This document shows positions 1 to 8,872 of a stretch of DNA of 64,000 nt, piece after piece (the first letter of the stretch is position 1; the number at the start of each line of letters is the position of its first letter). The stretch lies in the NCBI RefSeq assembly GCF_900250075.1, contig NZ_LT977070.1, forward strand, positions 620,001-684,000, read 5' to 3'. The notes below the pieces were generated by a model. That model was not told the origin of the DNA. It searched no databases and saw nothing but the letters and a program-made list of their open reading frames with translations. Both the position numbers and the translations under genes were made by a program. This stretch comes from Cupriavidus taiwanensis (lineage in GTDB: Bacteria > Pseudomonadota > Gammaproteobacteria > Burkholderiales > Burkholderiaceae).

Positions 1-116
1 GCGCCGGTGGCGGATTGCCGCAAACATAGAGCCGGCGCGGCGGGCGGGGCGATGGCAGCATTACGGCCCATGCACAGAATCAGGCGGCGCGCAAGCCTTG
101 TGGTCAAGGCGCGCCC

Positions 117-145
117 TTGTCCGTGTATGGGAAGCGCCCTATAAT
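117..145 (+). promoter_or_regulatory. Strong sigma-70-type promoter ahead of the DUF2244/cta cluster
   Basis: A -35 box TTGTCC (117-122) and a perfect -10 box TATAAT (140-145) are separated by 17 bp. Transcription would begin near 152, about 100 bases before the DUF2244 start codon. It is the best promoter match at the left end and may drive the DUF2244 gene and part of the oxidase cluster. The assignment rests on box match and spacing only. Confidence 0.6.
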
Positions 146-255
146 GCGCCAGTTTGTCGCAGTGGTCCCCTGGCACAAGAACGTCCTGGTTTGCACGCAC
201 TGTGCGGTCCGGACGCCATCGTCCCGGGTGTGCATCCGATGCAGAGTGGTTGGCG

Positions 256-765
256 ATGCAAGACTTGGGTATCGCATTCCAGACGGCAGGTGGTGACTCC
301 GGCGGAAATCTCGACGGACCTTCCTCCTCGCCCCACGACTGGCTGATGAAGCGGAACTGCTCGCTGAGTCCACGCCAGGTCGGCTGGTTTTACCTCTCGA
401 TCCTCACGGTTTCGCTTGCCATCGCGTTGTTTTTCGCCTGGCAAGGGTCGTGGCTCGTGCTGCCCTTTGCCAGCATCGAGCTGATCGGGCTGGGCATCGC
501 CCTGCTTGTGTATGCGCGCCATGCGACGGACTATGAGCGCGTCAGCATCACCGACGGCACGCTGGTCGTGGAGACAGCCAGCGCCGGACGGGTGACGCGC
601 CAGGAATTCAATCCGTGCTGGGTGCGGATCGAACTGGGTGAATCGTTCCGCGCGCTGGTGACGCTGCGCTCGGGCAGGCGAGCGGTACAGGTGGGGTGTT
701 ACGTGGACCCGTACCGGCGACGCAAGTTCGCGCAGGAGCTCGCAGCGGCCTTGCGCCGCCTCTGA
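256..765 (+). CDS. DUF2244 domain membrane protein
   Basis: Predicted 169-residue protein of the DUF2244 family, which is common next to cytochrome oxidase genes in proteobacteria; its biochemical role is not established. Two hydrophobic segments in the first half (around SILTVSLAIALFFAW and LVLPFASIELIGLGIALLVYA) form a hairpin in the inner membrane, followed by a soluble tail rich in arginine and beta-type sequence. The start at 256 was chosen because upstream in-frame codons look non-coding and the reading begins MQDLGIAF. The gene lies 58 bp before ctaC, so it probably belongs to the oxidase operon. The open frame extends upstream to 154, so the start is uncertain. Confidence 0.75.
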   Translation: MQDLGIAFQTAGGDSGGNLDGPSSSPHDWLMKRNCSLSPRQVGWFYLSILTVSLAIALFFAWQGSWLVLPFASIELIGLGIALLVYARHATDYERVSITDGTLVVETASAGRVTRQEFNPCWVRIELGESFRALVTLRSGRRAVQVGCYVDPYRRRKFAQELAAALRRL

Positions 766-789
766 GAGGCGGCACAAGCGGCGGCGGGG

Positions 790-805
790 ACAGATTTGAA
801 TCTGT
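790..805. repeat. Short inverted repeat just upstream of ctaC
   Basis: ACAGATT and AATCTGT face each other across a 2-bp centre, 18 bp before the ctaC start codon. The symmetry and position resemble a regulator site or a small leader hairpin. No known regulator is recognised. Confidence 0.4.
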
Positions 806-823
806 AAATTGGGTAGATAACAA

Positions 824-2086
824 ATGAAAATGTGGAAGAAGGCATCCGCAGTTTGTCTGGCCGGCGCGTCCCTGCTTGCCAGCCAGGCGGCATCCGCGGT
901 CAGCGACATGCCGGGCGGCCCCGCCGTGCGCCAGCTCAACCTGACCGAGCCGGTTACCAAGATCGCCGAACAGATTCACTGGCTGAACTGGATGATGCTG
1001 ATCATCTGCACGGTGATCTTCATCGCGGTGTTCAGCGTGATGTTCTATTCCATCTTCACGCACCGCAAGGCCAAGGGCGCCAAGCCAGCCTCCTTCCACG
1101 AGAGCATCACCGTCGAGGTGGTGTGGACCATCGTCCCGTTCCTGATCGTGATCGCGATGGCCCTGCCGGCCACCAAGACCGTGGTCGCGATGAAGGACAC
1201 CACCAACTCCGACGTCACCATCAAGGCCACCGGTTACCAGTGGAAGTGGGGCTATGACTACCTGAAGGGCGAAGGCGAGGGCATCTCCTTCGTCTCGACC
1301 CTGACCACCCCGCGCGAGCAGATCAACAACGAGCAGGCCAAGTCGAACACCTACCTGATGGAGGTGGACAACGAGCTGGTCGTGCCGGTCAACAAGAAGA
1401 TCCGCATCGTCACCACCGCCAACGACGTGATCCACGCCTGGATGATCCCGGCTTTCGGCGTCAAGCAGGATGCGATCCCGGGCTTCGTGCGCGACACCTG
1501 GTTCAAGGCCGAGAAGATCGGCGTGTACCGCGGCCAGTGCGCCGAGCTGTGCGGCAAGGAACACGCCTTCATGCCGATCGTGGTGCGCGTGGTCTCCGAC
1601 GCCGACTACACCAAGTGGGTCGACGGCAAGAAGAAGGAGCTGGCGGCCAAGGCCGACGATCCCAACAAGACCTGGACCCTGGACGAAGCCAAGGTGCGCG
1701 GCGAGAAGATCTACGCGGCCAACTGCGCGGTCTGCCACCAGCCCAACGGCAAGGGCGGCGGCGCGTTCCCGGCGCTGGACGGCTCCAAGATCGTGAACGG
1801 TCCCAAGGCCGGCCAGATGCACATGCTGCTGGAAGGCAAGGGCGGCATGCCGTCGTGGAAGCAGCTGTCGGACACCGAGCTGGCGACGGTCATGACCTAT
1901 ACGCGCAACGCCTGGGGCAACAAGACGGGTGAAGTGATCCAGCCGAGCGAATTCGTGGGCGCCCGCGCGGGCAAGTTCCCCGAAGGCGGCGGCGCGGCCA
2001 GCGGCGAAGCGCCGAAGGCCGAGGCCAAGCCGGCCGCTCAGGCTGACAAGCAGGCCAGTCTCGCGGGCAACCGCGTCGCGGGCTGA
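824..2086 (+). CDS. ctaC: Cytochrome c oxidase subunit II with fused cytochrome c domain
   Basis: Subunit II of the aa3/caa3 terminal oxidase accepts electrons from cytochrome c through the CuA centre and passes them to subunit I. At 420 residues it is longer than a plain subunit II because a class I cytochrome c domain follows the cupredoxin domain. Visible parts in order: a signal peptide (about 1-26), two transmembrane helices (about 45-65 and 88-110), the CuA loop with C239, C243 and H247 in GQCAELCGKEHAFM, and a haem-binding CAVCH at 301-305. The C terminus is rich in alanine, proline and lysine. It is followed 38 bp later by ctaD. The fused cytochrome c indicates a caa3-like enzyme. Confidence 0.97.
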   Translation: MKMWKKASAVCLAGASLLASQAASAVSDMPGGPAVRQLNLTEPVTKIAEQIHWLNWMMLIICTVIFIAVFSVMFYSIFTHRKAKGAKPASFHESITVEVVWTIVPFLIVIAMALPATKTVVAMKDTTNSDVTIKATGYQWKWGYDYLKGEGEGISFVSTLTTPREQINNEQAKSNTYLMEVDNELVVPVNKKIRIVTTANDVIHAWMIPAFGVKQDAIPGFVRDTWFKAEKIGVYRGQCAELCGKEHAFMPIVVRVVSDADYTKWVDGKKKELAAKADDPNKTWTLDEAKVRGEKIYAANCAVCHQPNGKGGGAFPALDGSKIVNGPKAGQMHMLLEGKGGMPSWKQLSDTELATVMTYTRNAWGNKTGEVIQPSEFVGARAGKFPEGGGAASGEAPKAEAKPAAQADKQASLAGNRVAG

Positions 2087-2124
2087 CCCGCTGAAGACAG
2101 AACAGGATTAGAGGAGCATTTGCG

Positions 2125-3732
2125 ATGAGTACTGCTACCCCGGACGCACTCGCCCATCCGCACGATCACGCGCATGACGACCACGCGCACGATCACCCGC
2201 ATGGCTGGCGCCGCTGGCTGTTCGCCACCAACCACAAGGACATCGGTACGCTGTACCTGCTGTTCTCGTTCATCATGCTGCTGTCGGGCGGCGTGCTGGC
2301 ACTGCTGATCCGCCTGGAACTGTTCGAGCCCGGCCTGCAGTTCTTCCGCCCCGAGCTGTTCAACCAGTTCACCACCATGCACGGCCTGGTGATGGTGTTC
2401 GGCGCGATCATGCCGGCCTTCGTCGGCTTCGCCAACTGGATGATCCCGCTGCAGATCGGCGCCTCCGACATGGCGTTCGCGCGCATGAACAACTTCAGCT
2501 TCTGGCTGATGCCGCCGGCCGCGCTGCTGCTGGCCGGCTCGTTCTTCGTGCCGGGCGGCGCCACCGCCGCGGGCTGGACCCTGTACGCGCCGCTGTCGGT
2601 GCAGATGGGCCCGGGCATGGACATGGCCATTTTCGCCATGCACATCATGGGCGCGTCGTCGATCATGGGCTCGATCAACATCATCGTGACCATCCTCAAC
2701 ATGCGCGCCCCCGGCATGACGCTGATGAAGATGCCGATGTTCTGCTGGACCTGGCTGATCACCGCCTACCTGCTGATCGCCGTGATGCCGGTGCTGGCCG
2801 GCGCCATCACCATGGTGCTGACCGATCGCCACTTCGGCACCAGCTTCTTCTCGGCCGCCGGCGGCGGCGACCCGGTGATGTACCAGCATATCTTCTGGTT
2901 CTTCGGCCACCCCGAGGTTTACATCATGATCCTGCCGGCATTCGGGATCATCTCGCACGTGGTGCCGGCGTTCGCGCGCAAGCGCCTGTTCGGCTACAGC
3001 TCGATGGTGTATGCCACCGCGTCGATCGCCATCCTGTCGTTCATCGTGTGGGCGCACCACATGTTCACCACCGGCATGCCGGTGACCGGCCAGCTGTTCT
3101 TCATGTACGCGACCATGCTGATCGCGGTGCCGACGGCCGTGAAGATCTTCAACTGGATCGCCACCATGTGGCGCGGCTCGATGACCTTCGAGACCCCGAT
3201 GCTGTTCGCGATCGGCTTTATCTTCGTGTTCACCATCGGCGGCTTCACCGGCCTGATGCCGGCCGTGGCCCCGATCGACATTCAGCTGCAGGACACCTAC
3301 TTCATCGTCGCGCACTTCCACTATGTGCTGGTGGCCGGCTCGCTGTTCGCGCTGTTCGCGGGCTTCTACTACTGGGGTCCGAAGTGGAGCGGGTTCATGT
3401 ACAACGAGGCTCGCGGCCAGATCCACTTCTGGGGTTCGCTGATCTTCTTCAACGTGACCTTCTTCCCGATGCACTTCCTGGGCCTGGCCGGCATGCCGCG
3501 CCGCTATGCCGACTACCCGACCCAGTTCGCGGACTTCAACGCGATCGCGTCGATCGGTGCGCTCGGCTTCGGCCTGATGCAGGTGTATTTCTTCTTCTTC
3601 GTGGTGCTGCCGTCGTACCGCGGCGGCCAGCAGGCCTCGGACAAGCCCTGGGATGGCGCCGAGGGCCTGGAGTGGACCGTGCCGTCGCCGGCGCCGTTCC
3701 ACACCTTTGAAGTTCCCCCGCAGGTCCGCTAA
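2125..3732 (+). CDS. ctaD: Cytochrome c oxidase subunit I
   Basis: Catalytic subunit of the haem-copper oxidase, reducing oxygen to water while pumping protons. The 535-residue protein has about twelve transmembrane helices and all diagnostic motifs: FFGHPEVYIMILP with the covalently linked His/Tyr pair, the CuB histidines in WAHHMF, and HFHYVLV with the haem ligands. GAGCATTTGCG ahead of the ATG gives a fair ribosome binding site. The first 33 residues are unusually rich in histidine and aspartate (about nine His between residues 11 and 30), an extension not needed for the catalytic fold. Confidence 0.98.
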   Translation: MSTATPDALAHPHDHAHDDHAHDHPHGWRRWLFATNHKDIGTLYLLFSFIMLLSGGVLALLIRLELFEPGLQFFRPELFNQFTTMHGLVMVFGAIMPAFVGFANWMIPLQIGASDMAFARMNNFSFWLMPPAALLLAGSFFVPGGATAAGWTLYAPLSVQMGPGMDMAIFAMHIMGASSIMGSINIIVTILNMRAPGMTLMKMPMFCWTWLITAYLLIAVMPVLAGAITMVLTDRHFGTSFFSAAGGGDPVMYQHIFWFFGHPEVYIMILPAFGIISHVVPAFARKRLFGYSSMVYATASIAILSFIVWAHHMFTTGMPVTGQLFFMYATMLIAVPTAVKIFNWIATMWRGSMTFETPMLFAIGFIFVFTIGGFTGLMPAVAPIDIQLQDTYFIVAHFHYVLVAGSLFALFAGFYYWGPKWSGFMYNEARGQIHFWGSLIFFNVTFFPMHFLGLAGMPRRYADYPTQFADFNAIASIGALGFGLMQVYFFFFVVLPSYRGGQQASDKPWDGAEGLEWTVPSPAPFHTFEVPPQVR

Positions 3733-3754
3733 GGCGGTACCCGCGTAACCAGGC

Positions 3755-3786
3755 CGCGGAGGGGCGGCAGCGTTCGTCCCTCCGCG
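3755..3786 (+). repeat. Hairpin between ctaD and the small assembly gene
   Basis: CGCGGAGGG (3755-3763) and CCCTCCGCG (3778-3786) form a 9-bp stem with a 14-base loop. No T-run follows, so it is more likely an mRNA-stabilising or processing element after ctaD than an intrinsic terminator. Confidence 0.5.
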
Positions 3787-3807
3787 CCGGCAGGTATCAA
3801 GACCGTT

Positions 3808-3939
3808 ATGCAGTCTCCAGACAAAAGCCCGTCACGCCCGGACCACAAGGCCGCCAACCGGCGCCTTGGGCTGATCCTGTTGTCGATCGTGGTGGTTTTC
3901 TTTCTGGGGTTCTTCGCCAAGATGAAGTTCCTTGGCTGA
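3808..3939 (+). CDS. Small cytochrome oxidase assembly protein (43 residues)
   Basis: A 43-residue open frame starting MQSPDKSPSRPDHK, with one transmembrane helix (LGLILLSIVVVFFLGFFA) and a short basic tail ending KMKFLG. Proteins of this size and layout occur between ctaD and ctaG in betaproteobacteria and are annotated as small oxidase assembly proteins; the molecular role is not known in detail. It starts 75 bp after ctaD and ends 17 bp before ctaG. The conserved position and the clean N-in single-helix topology support a real gene. Confidence 0.8.
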   Translation: MQSPDKSPSRPDHKAANRRLGLILLSIVVVFFLGFFAKMKFLG

Positions 3940-3956
3940 GGCGGCAGGGTAGCGAG

Positions 3957-4568
3957 ATGAGCATCGAGCAGCAGCCAGGCAGGGAAGCGGACAAGCGGTT
4001 CAACCGCGGCATGATGCTGCGGCTGGTCGTGATCGTTGCCGTGATGTTCGGCTTTGGCTACGCGCTGGTGCCGCTGTACAAGAAGATCTGTGAAATCACC
4101 GGCCTCAACGTGATCACCACGCGCGAACTGCATGGCGCGGTGAAAAACACGCAGATCGACAAGAGCCGCACCATCACGGTGGAGTTCGACTCCAACGCGC
4201 GCGGGCCCTTCGCCTTCCGGCCGGTGAAGAACAGCATGGAAGTGCATCCCGGCGAGATGGCGACGATCGTCTACGAGGTGGCCAACGGGCAGCCGCGCGA
4301 TATCTCGGCGCAGGCCATCCCGAGCTACGCGCCCAAGCAGGCGACCCAGTATTTCATGAAGCTGGAGTGCTTCTGCTTCAAGCAGCAGACGCTCAAGGCG
4401 AACGAGGCGCGCGAGATGCCGGTGGTGTTCGTGATCGATCCCGCGCTGCCCAAGGATGTGAAGAGCATTACGCTGTCGTACACCTTCTTCGAGGTGGGCA
4501 CGCCGGTGGCGCAGGCGCCCGAAGGCCAGCTGGCGCCGCAGCCCGCGCCGGCCGGCAAGGGCATCTGA
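3957..4568 (+). CDS. ctaG: Cytochrome c oxidase assembly protein CtaG (Cox11)
   Basis: Periplasmic copper chaperone that delivers copper to the CuB site of subunit I. The 203-residue protein has an N-terminal membrane anchor (about residues 20-42) and a beta-sandwich copper domain. The copper-binding CFCF motif is seen in KLECFCFKQQ (about 139-146), with the family sequence YFMKLECFCF around it. Length and order match Cox11. It lies between the 43-residue assembly gene and a DUF2970 gene. Confidence 0.96.
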   Translation: MSIEQQPGREADKRFNRGMMLRLVVIVAVMFGFGYALVPLYKKICEITGLNVITTRELHGAVKNTQIDKSRTITVEFDSNARGPFAFRPVKNSMEVHPGEMATIVYEVANGQPRDISAQAIPSYAPKQATQYFMKLECFCFKQQTLKANEAREMPVVFVIDPALPKDVKSITLSYTFFEVGTPVAQAPEGQLAPQPAPAGKGI

Positions 4569-4605
4569 AGCGAGCGGCCGGGGCCGGTCAAGCGGAGGAC
4601 GGGCG

Positions 4606-4830
4606 ATGGATGAGATGAAGGACGCGGTCAAGCGCAAGCTGTCGTTTGCGCAGACCATGCGCGCGGTGCTGTGGTCGTTCATCGGCTTGCGCAAGGGCGC
4701 GGAGCACGAACGCGACATGGCCCGGCTGAACCCGGTGCATGTGGTGATCGCCGGGCTGATCGCGGCGGCGGTGTTCATCGCGGTCCTGGTCGTGATCGTG
4801 CGCCTGGTGGTCAGCCAGGCGGCGGCGTAG
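4606..4830 (+). CDS. DUF2970 small membrane protein
   Basis: A 74-residue protein with a soluble N-terminal half (containing AVLWSFIGLRKGAE) and one C-terminal transmembrane helix (VHVVIAGLIAAAVFIAVLVV). It fits the DUF2970 family, which is regularly encoded between ctaG and ctaE in betaproteobacteria. Function is unknown; its place suggests a role in oxidase assembly. It lies 37 bp after ctaG. Confidence 0.85.
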   Translation: MDEMKDAVKRKLSFAQTMRAVLWSFIGLRKGAEHERDMARLNPVHVVIAGLIAAAVFIAVLVVIVRLVVSQAAA

Positions 4831-4888
4831 CAGGGCAGGAAGGGTAGACAACAAAAGCAGTCGCAGAACAAAGCAACCGCGGCGGCGG

Positions 4889-4913
4889 GGCCAACCAGAG
4901 GAGGCGGTTGGCC
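4889..4913 (+). repeat. Hairpin in the DUF2970-ctaE gap
   Basis: GGCCAACC (4889-4896) pairs perfectly with GGTTGGCC (4906-4913) over a 9-base loop. It sits in the 144-bp gap before ctaE. There is no T-tract, so a terminator is unlikely; transcript processing or stability is possible. Confidence 0.45.
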
Positions 4914-4974
4914 TGCAGTGCCAAGGCGGGGACAACGAATACTGAATCAAAGACTCTGAGCTGGAGATAAAAGA

Positions 4975-5835
4975 ATGAGTGCGAATCGCGCAAACGCTCC
5001 GTACTACTTCGTACCGGGCCCGTCGCGCCACCCCATCACCGCAAGCTTCGGCCTGCTGATGACGGGCGCCGGCGCCGCCGGTTGGGTAAACGGGCAGTCC
5101 TGGGCGCCGTACCTGTGCGGCTTCGGCCTGCTGTGGTTCCTGTTCGTGCTCAAGAGCTGGTTTGGCGACGCCATCAGCGAGTCCGAAGGCGGCATGTACG
5201 GCAAGAACATCGACCTGTCGTTCCGCTGGTCGATGGGCTGGTTCATCTTCTCCGAGGTGATGTTCTTCGCCGCGTTCTTCGGCGCGCTGTTCTATGCCCG
5301 CGCCATCGCCATGCCGTGGCTGGGCGACCTGAACAACAAGATCCTGTGGCCCGACTTTGCCGCGGTATGGCCCAACACCGGCCCGGCCGGCGTGGTGGAA
5401 AACTTCCAGACCATGGGCCCGTGGCCGATCCCGACCATCAACACCGCGCTGCTGCTGATGTCGGGCGTGACGCTGACGTGGGCGCACCACGCGCTGCTGG
5501 CCGGCAAGCGCAGCCAGCTGATCCAGGGCCTGTCGCTGACCATCCTGCTGGGCGCGATCTTCATGGGCTTCCAGGTGTACGAGTACATGCACGCCTACTC
5601 GGACCTGAACCTGAAGCTGAGCTCGGGCATCTACGGCTCGACCTTCTTCCTGCTGACCGGCTTCCACGGTTTCCACGTGACCATGGGCGCGATCATGCTG
5701 GCGGTGGTGCTGATCCGCGTGCTGAAGGGCCACTTCACCCCGGAGCACCACTTCGCCTTCGAAGGCGCGGCCTGGTACTGGCACTTCGTTGACGTGGTGT
5801 GGCTGTTCCTCTACATCGTGGTGTACTGGCTGTAA
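4975..5835 (+). CDS. ctaE: Cytochrome c oxidase subunit III
   Basis: Seven-helix subunit III of the aa3/caa3 oxidase, which stabilises subunit I and supports proton uptake. The 286-residue protein begins MSANRANAPYYFVPGPSRHP and keeps the family features RWSMGWFIFSEVMFFAAFF (helix 3 with the conserved Glu), GFHGFHVTMGA and the C-terminal WHFVDVVWLFLYIVVYW. It is the last structural subunit of the operon and is followed by an intrinsic terminator at 5903-5937. Confidence 0.97.
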   Translation: MSANRANAPYYFVPGPSRHPITASFGLLMTGAGAAGWVNGQSWAPYLCGFGLLWFLFVLKSWFGDAISESEGGMYGKNIDLSFRWSMGWFIFSEVMFFAAFFGALFYARAIAMPWLGDLNNKILWPDFAAVWPNTGPAGVVENFQTMGPWPIPTINTALLLMSGVTLTWAHHALLAGKRSQLIQGLSLTILLGAIFMGFQVYEYMHAYSDLNLKLSSGIYGSTFFLLTGFHGFHVTMGAIMLAVVLIRVLKGHFTPEHHFAFEGAAWYWHFVDVVWLFLYIVVYWL

Positions 5836-5902
5836 ATCCGGCTGCCGTACCGGCCGGCGGGCCCCGGGACTGACCGGGACCGCCGGCGCCAACGCAAAAG
5901 AG

Positions 5903-5937
5903 AAACGCCGCAGGGGCCTGGCCAGCCTGCGGCGTTT
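5903..5937. terminator. Bidirectional intrinsic terminator after ctaE
   Basis: AAACGCCGCAGG (5903-5914) pairs over 12 bp with CCTGCGGCGTTT (5926-5937), flanked by A-rich sequence on the left and T-rich sequence on the right. It lies between ctaE and the convergent DUF2909 gene and can terminate both. Confidence 0.85.
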
Positions 5938-5979
5938 GTCTTTTGCGGGCCGCGGTCGGAGCCGGCGCGGCGCGCCCGT

Positions 5980-6189
5980 TCAGGGCGCCATGCGGATGCC
6001 GGTGCTGTGGATCCAGCCCATCCAGCTCGAGAACAGGATGAACAGGAACAGCGCCACCGAGAAGCCCACGCGCAGCATCAGCGAGCGCATCATGTTGGGC
6101 GTCTTGCCGCGGTCGCGCATCATGAAGAACAGGGCCGAGGCCAGGCTGGCGATGATCAGGATGAAGGCGATGATGATGACAAAGCGCAT
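5980..6189 (-). CDS. DUF2909 twin-helix membrane protein
   Basis: A 69-residue protein with two transmembrane helices (FVIIIAFILIIASLASALFFM and LMLRVGFSVALFLFILFSSW) joined by a basic loop containing RDRGKTPNM. This is the DUF2909 pattern, a family found beside oxidase assembly genes and often called twin transmembrane protein. Its role is unknown. It is the only minus-strand gene in the cta cluster and is divergent from SURF1, with 90 bp between them. Confidence 0.85.
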   Translation of the reverse strand: MRFVIIIAFILIIASLASALFFMMRDRGKTPNMMRSLMLRVGFSVALFLFILFSSWMGWIHSTGIRMAP

Positions 6190-6279
6190 GGCGGGGCGGA
6201 TTGGGGGTAGGCGCGGCGCGACGTGCGGCGCACAGGGCCATTATCGCACCGGCACCCGCTGCGCAGTGCCGCCGCGGCG

Positions 6280-7035
6280 ATGAGCTGGCGCCGCTTCGCC
6301 AGCCCCTTGCCGCTGGCCGCCGCCGCGGTGGTGATCGCGGTGACTTGCGCGCTGGGCAGTTGGCAGCTCGACCGCGCGCACCAGAAGGAAGCGCGCGCCG
6401 ACCGGCTGCAAGTGCTCGCCGCACAGCCGCCGGTGGTGCTTGGCACGGCGCCGCTGTCACAAGTTGTGACCGATCGCGTGGTGCGCGTGAGCGGGCGCTT
6501 CGACGCATCGCGCACCGTATTGCTGGATAATCGCCCCCACGGCACCGGCGGCCGCAGCGGCGACAGCCGCGCCGGCTTCCTGGTGGTGACGCCGCTGGTG
6601 ATCGGCGCGGCGCCCGATGAGGCCGGCGCTCAACGCGCGGTGCTGGTGCTGCGCGGCTGGCTGCCGCGCGATGCCGAGGACCGCACCCGGATCGCGCCGT
6701 TCCCGACGCCCGAGGGCGAGGTGACCATCACCGGCACGGCATTGGCCGGAGTGCCGCGGGTCTATAGCCTGGGCCAGGAGGCGGCCGGCAGCCGGATCCG
6801 CCAGAACCTCGAGATCGCGCCGTATGCCGCCGAAACCGGCCTGGCCCTGCACCCGCTGGTGATCGAGCAGCGCAGCGATAGCGGCGACGGCCTGGCGCGC
6901 GACTGGCTGCCAGCCGACGTCGGCGCCGAGCGCCACTATGGCTATGCCTTCCAGTGGTTCGGGCTGGCCGCGCTGACGGTGGTGCTGGTGGTCGTGCTGG
7001 GCTGGCGCCGCGCACGGCGGCTGGCCGCACCCTGA
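6280..7035 (+). CDS. SURF1-family cytochrome oxidase assembly protein
   Basis: SURF1 proteins help insert haem a into subunit I. The 251-residue form starting MSWRRFASPL has an N-terminal transmembrane helix (about 9-28), the family motif GSWQLDRAHQKEAR just after it, a periplasmic domain with VRVSGRFDASRTVLLDNRP and VLVLRGWLPRD, and a C-terminal helix near WFGLAALTVVLVVVLGW. The start at 6280 was preferred over 6223 because it gives a short cytoplasmic N terminus. Confidence 0.93.
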   Translation: MSWRRFASPLPLAAAAVVIAVTCALGSWQLDRAHQKEARADRLQVLAAQPPVVLGTAPLSQVVTDRVVRVSGRFDASRTVLLDNRPHGTGGRSGDSRAGFLVVTPLVIGAAPDEAGAQRAVLVLRGWLPRDAEDRTRIAPFPTPEGEVTITGTALAGVPRVYSLGQEAAGSRIRQNLEIAPYAAETGLALHPLVIEQRSDSGDGLARDWLPADVGAERHYGYAFQWFGLAALTVVLVVVLGWRRARRLAAP

Positions 7036-7108
7036 TCGAATGAATTGACCGCCCTTGCGCCGCGTACCGGTGCATTGGCTTGCCGAAGACAAAGGACAGA
7101 CGTACTCC

Positions 7109-7759
7109 ATGGCACAGCAAGACTCCGCTCCGGCCGCCGCGGCTTCGCCGCGCGACGCCCGCATCGACGCGCGCACGCGCCGTGGCCGCCTGCAGATGCT
7201 GATGCTGCTGCTGGTATGCGCGTCGCCGGTGATTGCCTCGTACTTCACCTACTACGTGATCAAGCCGCGCGGCGGCGCCACCAACTACGGCGCGCTGGTC
7301 GACCCGCAGCGGCCGATGCCGCCGGTGCGCGTCACCGACGAGCAGGGCCAGGCCGTGCCGCTGGAGCAGTTCCGCGGCAAGTGGCTGCTGGTCAGCGCCG
7401 ATCCGTCGGCCTGCGACGAGGCCTGCGCGAAGAAGCTGTTCACCATCCGCCAGATCCGCGCCGGGCAGGGGCAGGACCGCCTGCGCATCGTGCCGGTGTG
7501 GCTGGTGACCGACGACGGCAAGATCGACGAACGCCTGGTCTCTGCCTACAACGAGCCCTACGCGGGCGTGCGCTTCCTGCGTATCGACCGCCAGGCCGCG
7601 CAGCACTGGTTGCCGGCCGAGCCGGGCAAGCGCGCCGAGGACACGCTGTTCCTGGTCGACCCGCTGGGCAACCTGATGATGCGCTTCCCCCAGGACCCGG
7701 ACCCGAAGAAGATGAGCGGCGACCTGAAGAAGCTGCTCAAGGTCTCGCGCATCGGCTGA
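7109..7759 (+). CDS. Sco-like thioredoxin-fold membrane protein of the oxidase cluster
   Basis: A 216-residue protein starting MAQQDSAPAAAAS with one transmembrane helix (around LQMLMLLLVCASPVIASYF) and a periplasmic domain of thioredoxin/Sco type. CDEACAKK (about residues 100-107) keeps the CxxxC spacing of Sco copper chaperones, and EDTLFLVDPLGNLMMRFP matches the Sco C-terminal strand, but the usual DH histidine before that strand is not evident. It is conserved between SURF1 and ctaA in betaproteobacteria. A redox or copper-insertion role is inferred from context. It ends 9 bp before ctaA. Confidence 0.85.
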   Translation: MAQQDSAPAAAASPRDARIDARTRRGRLQMLMLLLVCASPVIASYFTYYVIKPRGGATNYGALVDPQRPMPPVRVTDEQGQAVPLEQFRGKWLLVSADPSACDEACAKKLFTIRQIRAGQGQDRLRIVPVWLVTDDGKIDERLVSAYNEPYAGVRFLRIDRQAAQHWLPAEPGKRAEDTLFLVDPLGNLMMRFPQDPDPKKMSGDLKKLLKVSRIG

Positions 7760-7768
7760 GGGGACGGC

Positions 7769-8872
7769 ATGCTGCTGCAACTGGCCATCATCGGCGTCCT
7801 GATCGCGCTGTTTCCGCTGTCCTACGTGATGGTGAAGGGCGACCGCAACAAGTACCGCAAGCTTGCCTGGATCACGGCGTTCCTGACGCTGGACCTGATC
7901 ATGTTCGGCAGCTTCACGCGGCTGACCGACTCCGGGCTGGGCTGCCCGGACTGGCCGGGCTGCTACGGGCATTCCAACCCGCATGCCGCGATGGAGCCGA
8001 TCCGCGCGGCCGAGACCGCCATGCCCAGCGGGCCGGTGACGCTGGCCAAGGCATGGATCGAGATGATCCACCGCTACTTCGCCATGGCCGTCGGCGTGCT
8101 GATCATCACGCTGATGGTGCTGGCGTGGGTCAAGCGGCGCGAACTGAAGCAGTCGCCGTGGTTCGCCACCGGCGTGCTGCTGCTGGTGTGCGTGCAGGGC
8201 GCCTTCGGCGCCTTCACCGTGACCCTGAAGCTGCAGCCCATCATCGTCGTCACGCACCTGATGCTCGGCATGGCGCTGCTGGCGGTGCTGATCCAGCTGG
8301 GCTCGCGCAACGACCCGCCGCACCCGGTCGCGCCGCAGGCGGCGCGGCTGCGCTGGCCGGTGCGCATCGGCCTGCTGCTGCTGGTGATCCAGATCTTCCT
8401 GGGCGGCTGGGTCAGCACCAATTATGCGGTGCTGGCCTGCACCGACTTCCCGCTGTGCAATGGCCAGCTGGTGCCGGAGATGGACTTCCGCCATGGCTTT
8501 ACGCTGTGGCGCCAGCTGGGCATGACCGCGGACGGCGACTACATCCCGCACGCGGCGCTGGTGGCGATCCACTGGGTGCATCGCGGCTTTGCGGTGATCG
8601 TGCTGGGCTACCTGGCATGGTTCGCCCTGCGTGCGCGCCGGCTCGAAGGGCTCAGCCGCGCCGCCGGCTGGCTGCTGGCGACGCTGGTGCTGCAACTGGC
8701 CACCGGGATGTCGAATATCGTGTTCGACTGGCCGCTGGTGGCGGCGGTCGCGCATAACGGCGGCGCCGCGGTGCTGCTGCTGCTGCTGGTCCGTCTCCAC
8801 TACAATATCGGGCTGACGACCCGGGCCGCCGGCGCCCCCGCTGCCGTGCCGACTGCCGCCCGCGCCACATGA
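7769..8872 (+). CDS. ctaA: Haem A synthase (COX15/CtaA)
   Basis: Oxidises the C8 methyl of haem o to the formyl group of haem a in the inner membrane. The 367-residue protein has about eight transmembrane helices. Haem-ligand histidines are visible in [31 protein letters not shown] and VAHNGGAA, and [17 protein letters not shown] is the conserved first periplasmic loop. It overlaps ctaB by 4 bases (ATGA), so the two are translationally coupled and act in consecutive steps. Confidence 0.96.
   Translation: MLLQLAIIGVLIALFPLSYVMVKGDRNKYRKLAWITAFLTLDLIMFGSFTRLTDSGLGCPDWPGCYGHSNPHAAMEPIRAAETAMPSGPVTLAKAWIEMIHRYFAMAVGVLIITLMVLAWVKRRELKQSPWFATGVLLLVCVQGAFGAFTVTLKLQPIIVVTHLMLGMALLAVLIQLGSRNDPPHPVAPQAARLRWPVRIGLLLLVIQIFLGGWVSTNYAVLACTDFPLCNGQLVPEMDFRHGFTLWRQLGMTADGDYIPHAALVAIHWVHRGFAVIVLGYLAWFALRARRLEGLSRAAGWLLATLVLQLATGMSNIVFDWPLVAAVAHNGGAAVLLLLLVRLHYNIGLTTRAAGAPAAVPTAARAT

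Noticed and set aside
1..71. Possible minus-strand gene start at the left edge (short frame opening at an ATG at 71-69)
   Set aside because: Only 23 codons are inside the window and no ribosome binding site or recognisable sequence is present, so it cannot be supported.
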